Source: Papilionanthe hookeriana x Papilionanthe teres
Lineage: Eukaryota > Streptophyta > Magnoliopsida > Asparagales > Orchidaceae
Length of the DNA stretch: 64,000 nucleotides
Direction of reading: 5' to 3'
Assembly (NCBI GenBank): GCA_022702705.1
Contig: CM040428.1
Coordinates: 53,313,198-53,377,197, forward strand
The notes under the pieces: generated by a model
Database searches by the model: none
Seen by the model: the letters and a program-made list of their open reading frames with translations, nothing else
What the model was told of the DNA's origin: nothing
Shown: one piece after another, positions 49,801-58,757 of the stretch
How the letters are laid out: each line of letters starts with the position of its first letter
Numbering within the stretch: the first letter of the stretch is position 1
Translations under genes and position numbers: made by a program

Positions 49801-50222
49801 CAAGCTTTTTTGACAGCCCTAACTTTGATAGCATACTTACTCAAAATGAAGCAATTATTTTGTATTTACATAATATAACAGCTAAAGTTTGATATTTACA
49901 TCTATAAAACTTTTGTTCATAATTCTACGCAAGAAACAGTGCTTTTCACTTTTATAAGAAGTTAATTTTATGCGAAGTTAAAATTTTGAGTTCTATGAAT
50001 ATCAATATGAAATTTTAGGTGTTGGAAATGTAAATACATAAAAATCATTTGGTATATATGTAAAATGCCCATGTTTTTTTATCCCTGAAATCATATTGCA
50101 GGTGCGGGCACATGTGTACATGCTCAAAGTGCGCCAATGAGCTGATTCGTGGGGATGCTGGGAAATGCCCGCTTTGCCGTGCGCCCATTGTCGAGGTAAT
50201 TCGCGCCTACTCCATATTGTAA
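30316..50222 (+). CDS. Large plant RING-type E3 ubiquitin ligase, complete
   Basis: Seven exons (listed separately) give 2,595 coding bases, 864 residues and a TAA stop. Residues 1-390 are charged and Arg/Glu/Ser-rich with probable coiled-coil stretches. A basic conserved block (SFLRGRFLQNGRP, PPSVAARELG) follows at 391-430, then a long acidic, Trp-rich low-complexity region (430-639), a coiled-coil-like segment (EWDAINDLKANVARLQQGMS, 739 on) and a C-terminal C3HC4 RING with ligands C811, C814, C826, H828, C832, C835, C847 and C850. The RING resembles the neuralized/IAP type (CGHMC, CPLCRAPI). Such proteins pass ubiquitin from E2 to substrate; no substrate or location can be inferred. The sequence fits a conserved plant RING/U-box family of similar size. 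The first in-frame ATG is used; ATGs at 30367 and 30376 are also plausible. Introns 1 to 6 are all GT-AG and loaded with MITEs. Confidence 0.92.
32112..32982. mobile_element. Family A MITE halves separated by about 640 bases
   Basis: The left half (CAGCACACAATTCTTATATA, 32112-32200) and right half (GTGAGATATGTAAATACATA then ATGTAATGCCCAC, 32836-32982) are in the correct relative order. The material between may be a later insertion. In RING intron 1. Confidence 0.5.
32990..39090. other. RING intron 1, remainder
   Basis: Mostly AT-rich sequence. Segments near 33650-33900 and 37080-37400 share words and context (CTCAAG, AAGAGGCTTA-like, GGAGCTAAGTTA, ATGAATCC/ATGAATGC) and look like two diverged copies of one repeat. 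Short duplicated TTCGTCTCTTTGCTCCAA occurs twice near 36970-37030. No coding exon found between exons 1 and 2. Confidence 0.4.
34108..34189. repeat. Long (TA)n microsatellite, RING intron 1
   Basis: About 82 bases of perfect TA, the longest dinucleotide tract in the window. Confidence 0.95.
39096..39214 (+). CDS. RING gene exon 2
   Basis: Encodes SFLRGRFLQNGRPQEHERPP and on to RQRHSVSGL plus two bases. The acceptor is TTTCAG|TCA and the donor TTAAG|GTACAT. It was found by joining exon 1 (..RGHIQ) to a conserved basic block. It lies 7.6 kb from exon 1. Confidence 0.9.
39215..43069. other. RING intron 2
   Basis: 3.9 kb without recognised coding content. TTCAAGCTTGAG-type words near 41490-41640 suggest an old family C relic. 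AT-rich otherwise. Confidence 0.4.
43070..43696 (+). CDS. RING gene exon 3 (acidic, Trp-rich region)
   Basis: Encodes about 209 residues starting EGFRFVLEDIVRTQ and ending MELRELLSR. Many W residues recur in acidic context (NWHDQ, EWPAE, EWHGDD, SWENRP). The acceptor is TTTTAG|GGAG and the donor AGCAG|GTACAT. The open frame upstream of 43070 is intron. Confidence 0.92.
43719..44021. mobile_element. Family A MITE making up RING intron 3
   Basis: Left TTTACATACCACTTAATTCC, right GGTGGTATGTATGTAAATGC and CCCC. An (AC)n(TA)n microsatellite has expanded inside it. The element covers about 303 of the 397 bases of this intron. Confidence 0.75.
43783..43858. repeat. (AC)n(TA)n compound microsatellite inside a MITE
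   Basis: About 31 bases of AC followed by 45 bases of TA, located where other family A copies have TTTTTACATACAT, so it probably grew from the ACATACAT word of the element. Confidence 0.9.
44094..44391 (+). CDS. RING gene exon 4
   Basis: Encodes RSVSTLLRSRFRENLDQLIQ and continues as a Pro/Gln-rich linker to HRSEI. The acceptor is TGGCAG|GAGA and the donor GAAATC|GTGAGC. Confidence 0.9.
44429..44662. mobile_element. Family A MITE in RING intron 4 (first)
   Basis: ATTTACATAAATTCCACTTA at the left, TTTTTAAAAGTTTAAATAGT in the middle, GGTGGCATGCATGTAAATTT at the right. Confidence 0.7.
44777..45044. mobile_element. Family B MITE, copy 4 (268 bp, best preserved)
   Basis: Ends GGGAAAAATTTGCGTACG and CGTACGCAAAATTTTTCCC form a near-perfect inverted repeat of about 44 bases with repeated GTACG/CTTACG words. 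Target duplication TTGCATGG / TTGTATGG (44769-44776, 45045-45052). The interior pairs GGTTATTGGGAGG arms with CCTCCCAATAACC arms, so almost the whole element folds into one hairpin. Located in intron 4 of the RING gene. Confidence 0.78.
45175..45394. mobile_element. Family A MITE in RING intron 4 (second)
   Basis: GATTTACATACATGCCACTC at the left, ATGCATGAAAAAGGTGTAT, TTAGATATGTAAATGCATTT near the right. Its right end is inside the first copy of the 342-bp tandem duplication. Confidence 0.65.
45342..46025. repeat. 342-bp tandem duplication before RING exon 5
   Basis: 45342-45683 is repeated at 45684-46025 with only a handful of differences (for example TATTATC/TATTATT, CACACAGTG/CACAAAGTG, CTATCATGG/CTACCATGG). 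The second copy ends 11 bases before exon 5. The unit contains a GGGGAGGAACC...TTTTACCCC segment that looks like a small insertion in a family A end. Confidence 0.92.
46037..46193 (+). CDS. RING gene exon 5 (coiled-coil segment)
   Basis: Encodes EWDAINDLKANVARLQQGMS and on to VRQEISAALNRGQ, an amphipathic helical stretch. The acceptor is GGTTCAG|GAATGG and the donor CAAG|GTAAGT. The acceptor lies 11 bases after a 342-bp tandem duplication. Confidence 0.92.
46374..46584. mobile_element. Family A MITE in RING intron 5 (first)
   Basis: AATTTACATACATAGCACAC at the left and GGTATGTATGTAAATGCCCC at the right. It begins 180 bases after exon 5. Confidence 0.75.
46798..47000. mobile_element. Family A MITE in RING intron 5 (second)
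   Basis: GGTCATTTACATACATACCG at the left with CCTATATATTTACATATCTA; right end AAGTGCTATGTATGAAAACT is diverged. Confidence 0.6.
48576..48973. mobile_element. hAT-like MITE (family C), larger copy
   Basis: Starts TAGGGTTGTAAACAAGCC and ends TTTTTGACATCCCTTA. Inner words (AGCTCGTGTTTGAA, AACGAGCTAAACACG) form the same kind of inverted repeat as the copy at 49.6 kb, with an AT-rich expansion inside. In RING intron 5. Confidence 0.5.
49392..49494 (+). CDS. RING gene exon 6 (first half of RING finger)
   Basis: Encodes GTSEDAADESSKFSLVRKG, then the first two zinc-ligand cysteines (CCVC) and DNHIDSLLY. The acceptor is TTGCAG|GAAC and the donor TACAG|GTCTCT. Two other frames are also open here; this frame is fixed by the split codons on both sides. 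Confidence 0.92.
49534..50070. mobile_element. Family A MITE interrupted by a hAT-like element, RING intron 6
   Basis: The left part runs 49534-49616 (GGGAAATTTACATACACGCC) and the right part 49822-50070 (TTTTAGGTGTTGGAAATGTA, TGTAAAATGCCC). Between them is a 205-bp element. Together they fill most of the 607-base intron that splits the RING finger. Confidence 0.55.
49617..49821. mobile_element. hAT-like MITE (family C)
   Basis: Ends TAGGTGTGAACGAAC and TTTTTGACAGCCCTA, the TAGGG-type ends common in plant hAT MITEs, with an interior of inverted CGTGTTCG/CGAACACG words (CGTGTTTGGTTCGTTTAACA and CGAATCAAACACGAACTTCC). No coding potential; the 8-bp TSD is not clear. Confidence 0.5.
50102..50222 (+). 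CDS. RING gene exon 7 (second half of RING finger, stop)
   Basis: Encodes RCGHMCTCSKCANELIRGD, then AGKCPLCRAPIVEV and a short tail ending in TAA. The acceptor is ATTGCAG|GTGCGG. It is too short and AT-flanked to show up as an obvious open frame and was found by completing the RING motif. Confidence 0.93.
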
Positions 50223-51375
50223 TTTATTCATTTTAAAAATAATAATCATCTTGATATTATATTATTATTTTTGCGGCCCCCTCTTTTGTGGTCATTTTTT
50301 TGAAGGGTTTAGATGTTTTATTAAGCGTTCCCAAGAAAAAAAAAATGAAAATAATAAAAATGGCTCCTTTATGTTTATATATAAATAAAGTTATAAATAT
50401 CTTTAATAATGATTTATGTGAAATAATTATTCTTATTGTAATTTAAAATATCATTAATAAGTTTTTGGTGCTGAGCAGTAGGCAACATAATGGTAGTTTT
50501 AACTATCTTTAGTGTTATTTAATTAATTATTTAAACTATTGGGAACAGTAATGTAGAATGTGATATCTTCTTCAAGTTACAAATGGTCCAAATATGTAAT
50601 TTTTGTTTTTGTTTTGGGTATAATGTGTTTAATCATATTAAAAGGAAAATCACAGTGAATTGCGTTTGGACGTCAGCACGACCAATCGCTGGTCGTCATG
50701 TCGCAGACATGAGGGATCTTATTATATGACGATGTGACGGCCAGTGATTTATCATTTGGACGTAATATTTTCTCTTGCAAGTGGGCATGGAAATTTCACG
50801 TTCTTTAATGGTCAATTATATGAGGTCACTTTATTTATACAAGAAAAAGATATATTTTATTTTCAAAAAAATGAATGTGAATGACCCCATCAAATTAGAG
50901 TCCTGGGTACCATGATTTTGTTTCGTAGAATGATGCAATCAAGTTGCATTTTTCACTAAGCTTGAGAGCAATGAATTGAGCAATTACAGAGCAAAAGGGA
51001 GACTTATAAATGAATTTTGCAAACAATAATAAATAATGATTTTACAAGCACAGACAAAAATGCAGAGCTATACATATTCTTCTTGGGGTCAAAAGAACTC
51101 GTCTGTAAATGAAAATTTTTTCTGCCAGTTTTGGTGTGCTTGAGAGGGATCTCCAAGGATCTCGGAATAATATTTTTTTCTTCCTTTAAAGTTGGATCTT
51201 ACTATTTTCCAAACAAGCGAAATGAAGGTTATTGTTGGGCAATCCATGATATATCTCCTGAAGCCATCTGTACTGTTTCAACATTAGGTATAGAAACATA
51301 AAGCCAAAAAGTTGACTCATAAGCTGAAAATGGGAGGAAGAATGTATGAGCAATCACTCAATTTTTATATGAACA

Positions 51376-51615
51376 GGGCATTTACTTGCATAGCACCCAA
51401 TTCCTATGTATTTACATGTCAAACAAATTTGGATACTTGGATTTATACCATCAAAATCTTTCATCTCACATAAAAAGGATCATCATTTTAATCTTTTAAA
51501 AGGTGAAATACACCTTTTTCATACATAGATATGGAGGTATGTACGTAAGAATCAAAGTTTTGATCTTATATATGCAAAAGCAAATGAATTGAGTGCTATG
51601 TATATAAATCATCCC
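51376..51615. mobile_element. Family A MITE downstream of the RING gene (first)
   Basis: GGGCATTTACTTGCATAGCA at the left, CTTTTAAAAGGTGAAATACA centrally, GAGTGCTATGTATATAAATC at the right. Confidence 0.65.
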
Positions 51616-51952
51616 TTAAACAAACAAAAAAAAAAAAAAAAGAGAGAGAATATCATTATTCCTCCATCGGGTGCTGATATAATCTGATTTTTTTCCCTCC
51701 AATTCTCATGTTAAAGAGAAACGAAAATTTGGGGATATCATGAAGAAATGAATGATGAATGATGCACTGCATGTTGGATGCCATAAACTAAATGATGTCA
51801 TCTTGAGACTACATTTCATAGCAAATAGAAAAAAATCTGACATTTGTACAGGTAAAAATTGCTCGAGTTAGATCTGATTGTTGAGTGAGCCATGTTTAAA
51901 CAAATATTTCAAGCTCATTTTTGTAGAGATTATTTGGGATATTTTTTTGATT

Positions 51953-52110
51953 TGGGGCATTTATATACATACCACCTAAATACTATGTATTTACATAACT
52001 AACGCCTGTACTTTGATTTTTATATTTATATCATGTAAATCTTGTATATACACCTTTTATATTTATATCATGTAAATGCAAAGGAATTGAGTCGTATGTA
52101 CGCAAATCTT
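51953..52110. mobile_element. Family A MITE downstream of the RING gene (second, internally deleted)
   Basis: GGGGCATTTATATACATACC at the left, TATTTACATAACTAACGCC, then GAGTCGTATGTACGCAAAT at the right. About 80 bases shorter than full copies, with a local 33-base duplication (TTATATTTATATCATGTAAA twice). Confidence 0.6.
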
Positions 52111-53595
52111 CATTTTTATTTTGTTTAGATTATGGCTTCTTATGAAGTTAAAAGAAGTTTGATATTCTAAATATCGGTTGCCCGGTTTTACAGAATACTG
52201 CTTGAGAATATAGTTGGTCCTAAATATAAATTGTTTGTCATCATCTGCTGCAGTGACCAGTGGCTGGCTTAGGCGATTTCAATTTGAAAATAATACAAAA
52301 ACATAGAAAACAACTAGAAATTATTTGAAAATTTTCTATATATATAAAGCATCAAGATTTTATCCTATTTGTGTAGCTTCCTATGCGGTCAAACATCCTA
52401 GAAGTGCTCCCACAAGCATATTAGTTTTGGAGTTTTTAATAAAATTCCAAATATTATACCAAAATACATCTCAACATTCGAGAACTTAGTTTCCTTTTAC
52501 TTTTTAAGTTTCAAAATCTCTCACATAATTGATGTACTCCTCAGTATTTTTAGTTAAAATCATCCATCAACCTTAACAAGATTTTAGATGCGGACCTTAT
52601 TGATAGATTTAATATGATTCCTATCATATAACATTTTGTCTCATCTAAGGTTTAAGAGAAAGCTCTCATGGTGTTGCGCTTTATTATGTATAATACTTAT
52701 TTATCATATTCAGGTTGATGTAGCGCTCTGATACCATTTGCAATAGCTTGAACTCTTAGATGGCGCAGCGATTTATTATGTATAATACTTCATTCCCATA
52801 TTAAGGTTGGCTCTGATACCATTTGCAATAGCTCAAACTCTCAGCAATATATCATTCACTTTAGCTAATGACTGCAAAATGTTGTCATATTATTGTAACT
52901 TCTCAGGAGGTCATCCAACTCAAAAGTGCTCTCATTAGAGCACACTTAATTTTAAGAGTTCCAAATAAAATTGTAAGCATTACGCCAAAAAGCACCACCA
53001 AGCCTAAGAGTTCAACTTAATTTTATTTGAGTTTCACAATATGAGATTTTAACAATTGTATGTATGACCATATAATGATTAAAATTTAATATACTTCAAG
53101 CTTCTAAATCAAATTAAACATAACAATATAGTATTATATAATCCAATATAAATTGACCTCAAACAATGACAAGCCAAATGATCCACACTCACAACCAGGG
53201 CAACTTCAATAATGCTCGACTCATTTAATCTCATTTTCCTTAATTAACATTAGTATTAGGGTTTAACTGCTTTGGGGTTATGTATATGTTGGCTTTGGAC
53301 TGGTTTTACAGTTTTCTTAATGGTATGTTTAGAGTAATTTGAGACATGCTCCAATGCATAGCACATTTGTGGGAAACAAAGTGAAGAATCTCAAAAGTGA
53401 AGAACCACCATTATCCTTATAACTTTCTCGTCCTTTCATTCCCTTGCATTCATAAAATATTCCCAACACTTATTTCATTCCTCTCACGACTCCTAAGAAT
53501 CTTAGAAGGGTGTCAGCTGAACACTCAAGATTTTCCAGAAATATATAAAGCACAGAGAAGGATTAGAATGGGAATGAAGATAGACCAACACATTA

Positions 53596-53690
53596 CAAGA
53601 ATTTAGCTTTGAGAGGGAGAGAGATTGTAGAATATATTTCCTGGACACAATGTCAGGTATGAGCCCCCAGAAGTAAAAGCAACTTAAATT
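53596..53690 (-). pseudogene. Possible decayed copy of the CYP97A terminal exon
   Basis: AAGAATTTAGCTTTGAGAGG ... ATATATTTCCTGGACACAAT resembles the plus-strand sequence around the real terminal exon (58689-58775: AAGAATTTACCTGCAAGAGA ... ATATATTCCTTGGACTCAAT) through roughly 95 bases, including the acceptor side. The stop and reading frame are not preserved. No trace of the heme exon lies next to it. Judged by eye only. Confidence 0.4.
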
Positions 53691-53859
53691 TAATAACTTA
53701 TGGGGTTATTTTCTGAACAAAGTTTTTGGAAACTTATAATGTCTGAATGTAATGCAATGAATAAAATATTCTGCTCATATATTATGTTTGAGCTGAATAA
53801 TTGAGCAGAATATGACACCAAGCTAATGTAAGATTTAAGAATTATGTATTTGATGCGCC

Positions 53860-55560
53860 TTTGAATAAATTTTCATCATCCGACACGAATCTCAAGGCAT
53901 GACATGAATCTTGAGGCAAAATTTTTGAGCAAGAAACTTTCAAACTGTGATTTAAGTCATTCGGAACTCCGATTTCAGTAAATATACAGTTAAATTGACT
54001 GAATCCAGAAGGACCTAACGATACCAAAATCGAACCAATTCGAGTCAAATCAAGTCGTTAAGATATTTTTGGGAGCTTTCCAATCATAATTAAAAGTTCA
54101 AATGGATTATGAATATGATGTGCTTATAATCAAATCAAGCGTCTTAACAAGACGAATCCAATGAGTTCGATATCGCTAAATTCAGACATGATTAATACAC
54201 TAAAATGTTCATCAAACGCCATCCGATCAAGTGTACTTTAGTTTCATTCCTTATTTGTATCATGTGCTCTATAAAAAAAGCCCTGCCACCCTTATGATAG
54301 GATCTCAAACCTGGGCAAGAGGAAGACTAGAGCCAACATAAGAGGGACTGCAGCCTAGAGTCCTACACCGCATATCCGACCAACTCTAGTCGTCGTCTCA
54401 TGCAACAGTAACCGCCTGTAGCCTCAACTGCCTTCGGCAGTCGCTGCCACGCCACTTCCGATCGTTGCCGCCTTGGTCCAACTTCGGTTGCCATCGCCTT
54501 TGTCCAACTTCGGACATCGCCGCTTCCAGCCAAGTTTGATTGCCGCCGCCTCCGGCCAACTCGGACCGCCGCCGCCTCCGGCCAACTCGGACCGCCGCCG
54601 CCTCCGACCAACTCGGACCGCCGCCTCCTCCGGCCAACTTTGATCGCCTTCGACTGCTGCCACCTCCACCTTTGACTGCTGCCACCTCCGCCTTTGACTG
54701 CTGCCACCTCCACCTTCGGCCAACTTTGGTTGACGTCGCCCCCGACGAACTCTAGTTGACGCTGCCCATGGCCAATTCCTACCTCCACACGCTGGCCCAC
54801 AGTCAACCTCCATCAGCCATTTAATATTTTACATAATATGTTCAATTTACCCCCGCTGAATTGATAAGATGCCTGCCTAAACCCCTGATATATCCAGGTC
54901 TTATGGCTTTTCTTCCCTACGCCGACCGAAGCTCTATGCGCGATTCTCTTCACCGTCCCTATTTTTGTCTTCAATTATTTTTCAAGGAGGATTTTACCTT
55001 TGTTTTATCTGTCATAACAGCTTCACAAGTCATAACAGCTTCTCTTGGTAGCAGCTTCATAGATGCTTCTTCAAATAACCGTAATTATCCCAAATTGGCT
55101 AAAATAAAATTCAAAATAAACTGGTTATTGAATTAGCTTGGATCAGTTTTGAGAGATTAATGAACTTTGAATCAGATTTGAAAAGTATAGGTACAAAGTT
55201 GGACAAATAAGATAATCTGACAGTTGTACAACTATTACTAACAAAGAATATTGTCTTAAAAGATTTTCTCCAGCGAAGCACAACCGATTATGTTGCAAAT
55301 TCTGTAGACATCTACAAGAAGCCTTTGTTATTAAACAAATCAAATCTAAAAAGAAAATTATCCATCTTAAGATGATTGATTGCGCTTCTGCAACAACGCA
55401 TTAATAAAATCGATCTTAAAACAAGCCAATTGAGCTTGGTTAATATCCACTTTGATGATGAAGTTCATGTATTGAACTTTATATCATCACAACCAGAAGC
55501 AAAGTAGGAAATGTGATTAATTACTATTTGAAGTTAGATTTTTAATTGAGCTTGGTTAAT
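53860..55560. other. Intergenic stretch around the minisatellite
   Basis: Outside the minisatellite there is a TA-box-like TCTATAAAAAAAGCC at about 54270 and an ATTGAGCTTGGTTAAT word repeated at about 55426 and 55546. No gene recognised; a decayed LTR element is possible. Confidence 0.3.
54540..54730. repeat. GC-rich minisatellite, 26-27 bp period
   Basis: Units such as CCGCCGCCTCCGGCCAACTC (26-bp period, about four units) pass into CTGCTGCCACCTCCACCTTTG-like units. Because 26 is not a multiple of three the frame rotates through every phase, so the Pro/Arg-rich open frames on both strands are artefacts. Confidence 0.75.
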
Positions 55561-55561
55561 T

Positions 55562-55883
55562 TGTTAAAAGGGCGTGTGCTCAGATTAAAGATAAATTTAT
55601 CTTCTGTACGTCTAAGCAAAAGTTTATCTATTATTGTTATTATTGTTCAATATAAATAGCCTTATTATGCCTGGCAGGAGATTGGATTGTGAGTCTTAGC
55701 TCTAGGGTGTGAGAGAGATTTCCTACCTCTTGAATTGTAGGAAATGAGAGAGATCACCTACCCGTCGAACTGTAGGTGCTTATCTTTTGTATTTGTATGA
55801 ATTGTTTGGATTATTGAAATAAGAATTTCTGTTTGCCCTAATTTCTGTGAAAATCTATGTGAATTTCTACGTTGATTGTATTA
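55562..55883 (+). repeat. 5' LTR of the 2.6-kb element
   Basis: Begins TGTTAAAAGGGCG and ends TTGATTGTATTA. Shared with the 3' LTR: ATTGTAGGAA, GTGAGAGAGATCACCTACC, CGAACTGTAGGTG, GAAAATCTATGTGAATTTCT. Confidence 0.8.
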
Positions 55884-57889
55884 AATTGGTATAAGAGCAA
55901 GATTTTAGAGAAACAACCATTAGGATTGTCTTACAACCGCAATTAAAGCTTTTGGAGAGGGCAACAATGCAACACAGGAGGCATGATAGTATCGTGATGC
56001 GGGGAAGGAAATGATTGCGGCATATGACAATTCCGTGACTTCACCTCAAGAAATAGTTGAGCAATTGGAACAACAACCTCAATTGGGAAGAATAGCGACA
56101 TACCTAGGACTGAACTAACTCTTTTTGCTCTTTACTTGAGCGAAGCATTCACCAGTAGGCTTACGACTATGGGATCGCGAGTTAGAGTGATAAGACGCAC
56201 CGCACCCAAGCTAGCAGCGAAGCTACTACAACATTGTGGGGTATAAAGACCCGAAGCTCCATCTTCCTGCCAATGTCCTATCGCCTTAATGACTGAATAT
56301 TGTGATTTAGTCGCACTCGGGGCTTGCTGTCGTGACCTAAGCCTCGGGATAAGATCAAATTAAAGTTATTTGGGAAACAAGGGATTGCAGAATAAATTCA
56401 TCTCCGTCACACCGACCCACGCCAATCATACAAGATCCAAACGAGTGGGGAAGGCTGTATCTGGATCGGGCGTGTCCTAATCGTGACCTTAAAAGTTAGC
56501 AACCAGATATGGGATCAAGTATGCCCTAGTAATAAGAAGAAACAGACAAGAAAATAGACGTTTTGAAGAAGAAATTGGAGGAAGAGGTGAGGCAACTCAG
56601 ATCGGGAGTGGAAGAAATGTTCACCGCAATGGAAAAATAGGTTTTCTTCCATAGAAAATTGAATGGAGAGCGGATTCGATAGCATAGAAGAAATACAAGA
56701 GATGATGAAGAGACTCATAGAGATGCAATCCAATAACCCGCCGACAACCCAATTTGCAAACCCTAACTAAAGGTTGACTAGAGAATCTGTGGCAAGATCG
56801 AAAGGAAAAAAGATCGAAGGTGAGGAACATGAGAAGAAAATATCTACCATCACGAACCTCCTCTCAGGGCTTCGATTATGGGTGGATTAGAGATTTCTCA
56901 TTGAGGCATTTGGGCCAAAAGATGGAGAAGGGATATATGTCAAAGGTGAGAAGAAGCACAAAAAAGCAGGGATGGGATATGACTACGGTCAAAGGAGAGG
57001 GTTTTACCTTCGTTACATGGGTGGAAACAATGGGGAAAGAGGAAGTTGGGATAGAAAGATTAGAATTAGGAAGTTGAAGATGTCGATTTTCGAGGGGGAA
57101 GACGCACATAGGTGAGTGTATCGGACGGAGCGATACTTCGCGGTGAATCGGTTAAATGAGGAGAATTCATGGTGGCAAAATTGTGTTTGGAGTGGGAAAG
57201 CCTTAGTCTGATTTCAGTGGAGAGAGGCTGGATATACCCGATTCGTTCATGGGTTTAATTTAAGAATTATTTGTTGGAATGTTTCTGAGCCTTTCGGGAA
57301 GGAGAACTGCACGAGCAATTTTAAGCCATGACTCAGGAGGGGATGGTCATGAAATATAATAAGAGATTTGAAATACTGTCAAGACGACTGTGGGTAATTT
57401 CTGAAGCAAGACTGGAGGGAAATTTCATGAAGGGCTTAAAACTCAACAGATAAGCAGCACTCCGAACACTAAAACCATGGGGATTTAGGAAGACAATGGA
57501 GCAAGCCTAGATGGTGAAAGACAAGAACCGGATGAAAAAAACCAACAGAAGCAACACAAATGAAGCATCATATAGAACTGCTGCCAAAAGTTCAGACAGT
57601 AGAAGCCTAGAGGGAAGCTACACGGGACACGAATAATGGACTACAACAAGCAACAAAACTCAAAAGCCTTATAGAGACAAAGATTTGGGAGAAACAATCC
57701 AAGGAATTATGTTTTTGATGTGATGAGAAGTTTACCCCAGGACACCGTTGCAAGGATCGAAGATTACAAGTTCTCATAGTACATGACGAGGTAGCAGAGA
57801 ATGAAGAAATAAAGACAATTGTGGGGAGAGGAGGAGGAACACTCATTTTCTTCCCACATCGAGGACAATGTGTCTTTTGGGGGGAGTAT

Positions 57890-58190
57890 TATTATGAGGG
57901 CGCCTAGCCTAAGAGCAAATTTATCTTTTATTATTATTGTTGTTGAGTGTAAATAGACTTATTATATCTAGGGTTAAGTTTATGCAAGAAATTGGATTGT
58001 GCCTTACGTCTAGGATTTAAGAGAGATTTGCTACCTCTCGAATTGTAGGAAGTGAGAGAGATCACCTACCTTTCGAACTGTAGGTGTTATCTTTTATATT
58101 TGTGCGGTTGTTTCGATTATTAAAATAAGAATATTTGTTTGCCCTATTTTATGTGAAAATCTATGTGAATTTCTACGATGGATCGTATCA
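57890..58190 (+). repeat. 3' LTR of the 2.6-kb element
   Basis: Begins TATTATGAGGGCG and ends ATGGATCGTATCA. Clearly diverged from the 5' LTR by substitutions and small indels, so the insertion is not recent. Confidence 0.8.
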
Positions 58191-58721
58191 TAATTGGAGT
58201 TATTTTCATAGTAGGGATACAATAATAAAGAAATCAAGCAAAAGTGACCTCATGAATTGATGATCTCATGAATTGATGATGGAAGGAAGTATTTGTGAGC
58301 AATCAGCAAAATATCTAAAAAAACAAAAGAAGGCAATTTAAAAACCAAATGATATTAAAACAACTATAGAAAAGATTATTACTGAGCTTTTTTCCACGCC
58401 AAAAAAAATTAAATAGCAACTTTCTTATGGCTGTCATACCCTAATAAGTTTGATTATTAAAAGTTTTTTTTTTTCAAAAAAAATAAACAATAAAAGAGCA
58501 AAAACAAAAGTATAGCTAAATAGAAATGTGTCAACTATTTGTAAAATTGTAAAAAAATTGCCCTAAATAAACCCTAAACAAATAGAACTAACTCTGGCAT
58601 TAGGACTACTCAATCAATAAGAAATGAGAGTTCCAAAATACTGCAACTGATAAGCTTTTGCATAAAAAGGATTTAACATATTAAAAGAATTTACCTGCAA
58701 GAGAGAAGAAAAAATGTCTTC

Positions 58722-58757
58722 CTATATATTCCTTGGACTCAATTTCATGTACAAGCC
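58722..58757 (-). CDS. CYP97A: CYP97A terminal mini-exon and stop
   Basis: Only 36 bases: GLYMKLSPRNI then TAG, matching the family C-terminus (GLYMK). The acceptor is TTTTACAG|GGCTTG, in phase with the preceding ACAAAT. A 736-base intron separates it from the heme exon. Confidence 0.9.
   Translation of the reverse strand, partial: GLYMKLSPRNI

Larger units (their letters stand above)
50223..53590. other. Intergenic region downstream of the RING gene
   Basis: Apart from the two family A MITEs it is AT-rich. A 60-base segment (GCTCTGATACCATTTGCAATAGCT and neighbours) occurs twice at about 52725-52760 and 52805-52845. The first 100 bases after the stop presumably hold the 3' UTR; no decisive poly(A) signal stands out. 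Confidence 0.4.
55562..58190 (+). mobile_element. Non-autonomous Ty3/gypsy-like LTR retrotransposon, bounded, 5-bp TSD
   Basis: Two related LTRs (listed separately) flank a 2.0-kb interior. The element is bordered by TAATT on both sides (55557-55561 and 58191-58195). A primer site TGGTATAAGAGC (55887-55898) differs by one base from the initiator-Met-tRNA complement. A purine tract TTGGGGGGAGTA precedes the 3' LTR. The interior holds only a broken gag (IFEGEDAHR with RTERYFAVNRLN near 57090, then a KFTPGHRC-like word near 57740); protease, RT, RNase H and integrase are absent. It cannot move by itself. It lies downstream of both convergent genes. Confidence 0.82.

Noticed and set aside
54363..54813. 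Long Gly/Arg-rich and Pro-rich frames on both strands
   Set aside because: They arise from a 26-27 bp GC-rich minisatellite that shifts frame at every unit; no start context, splice signals or family resemblance.
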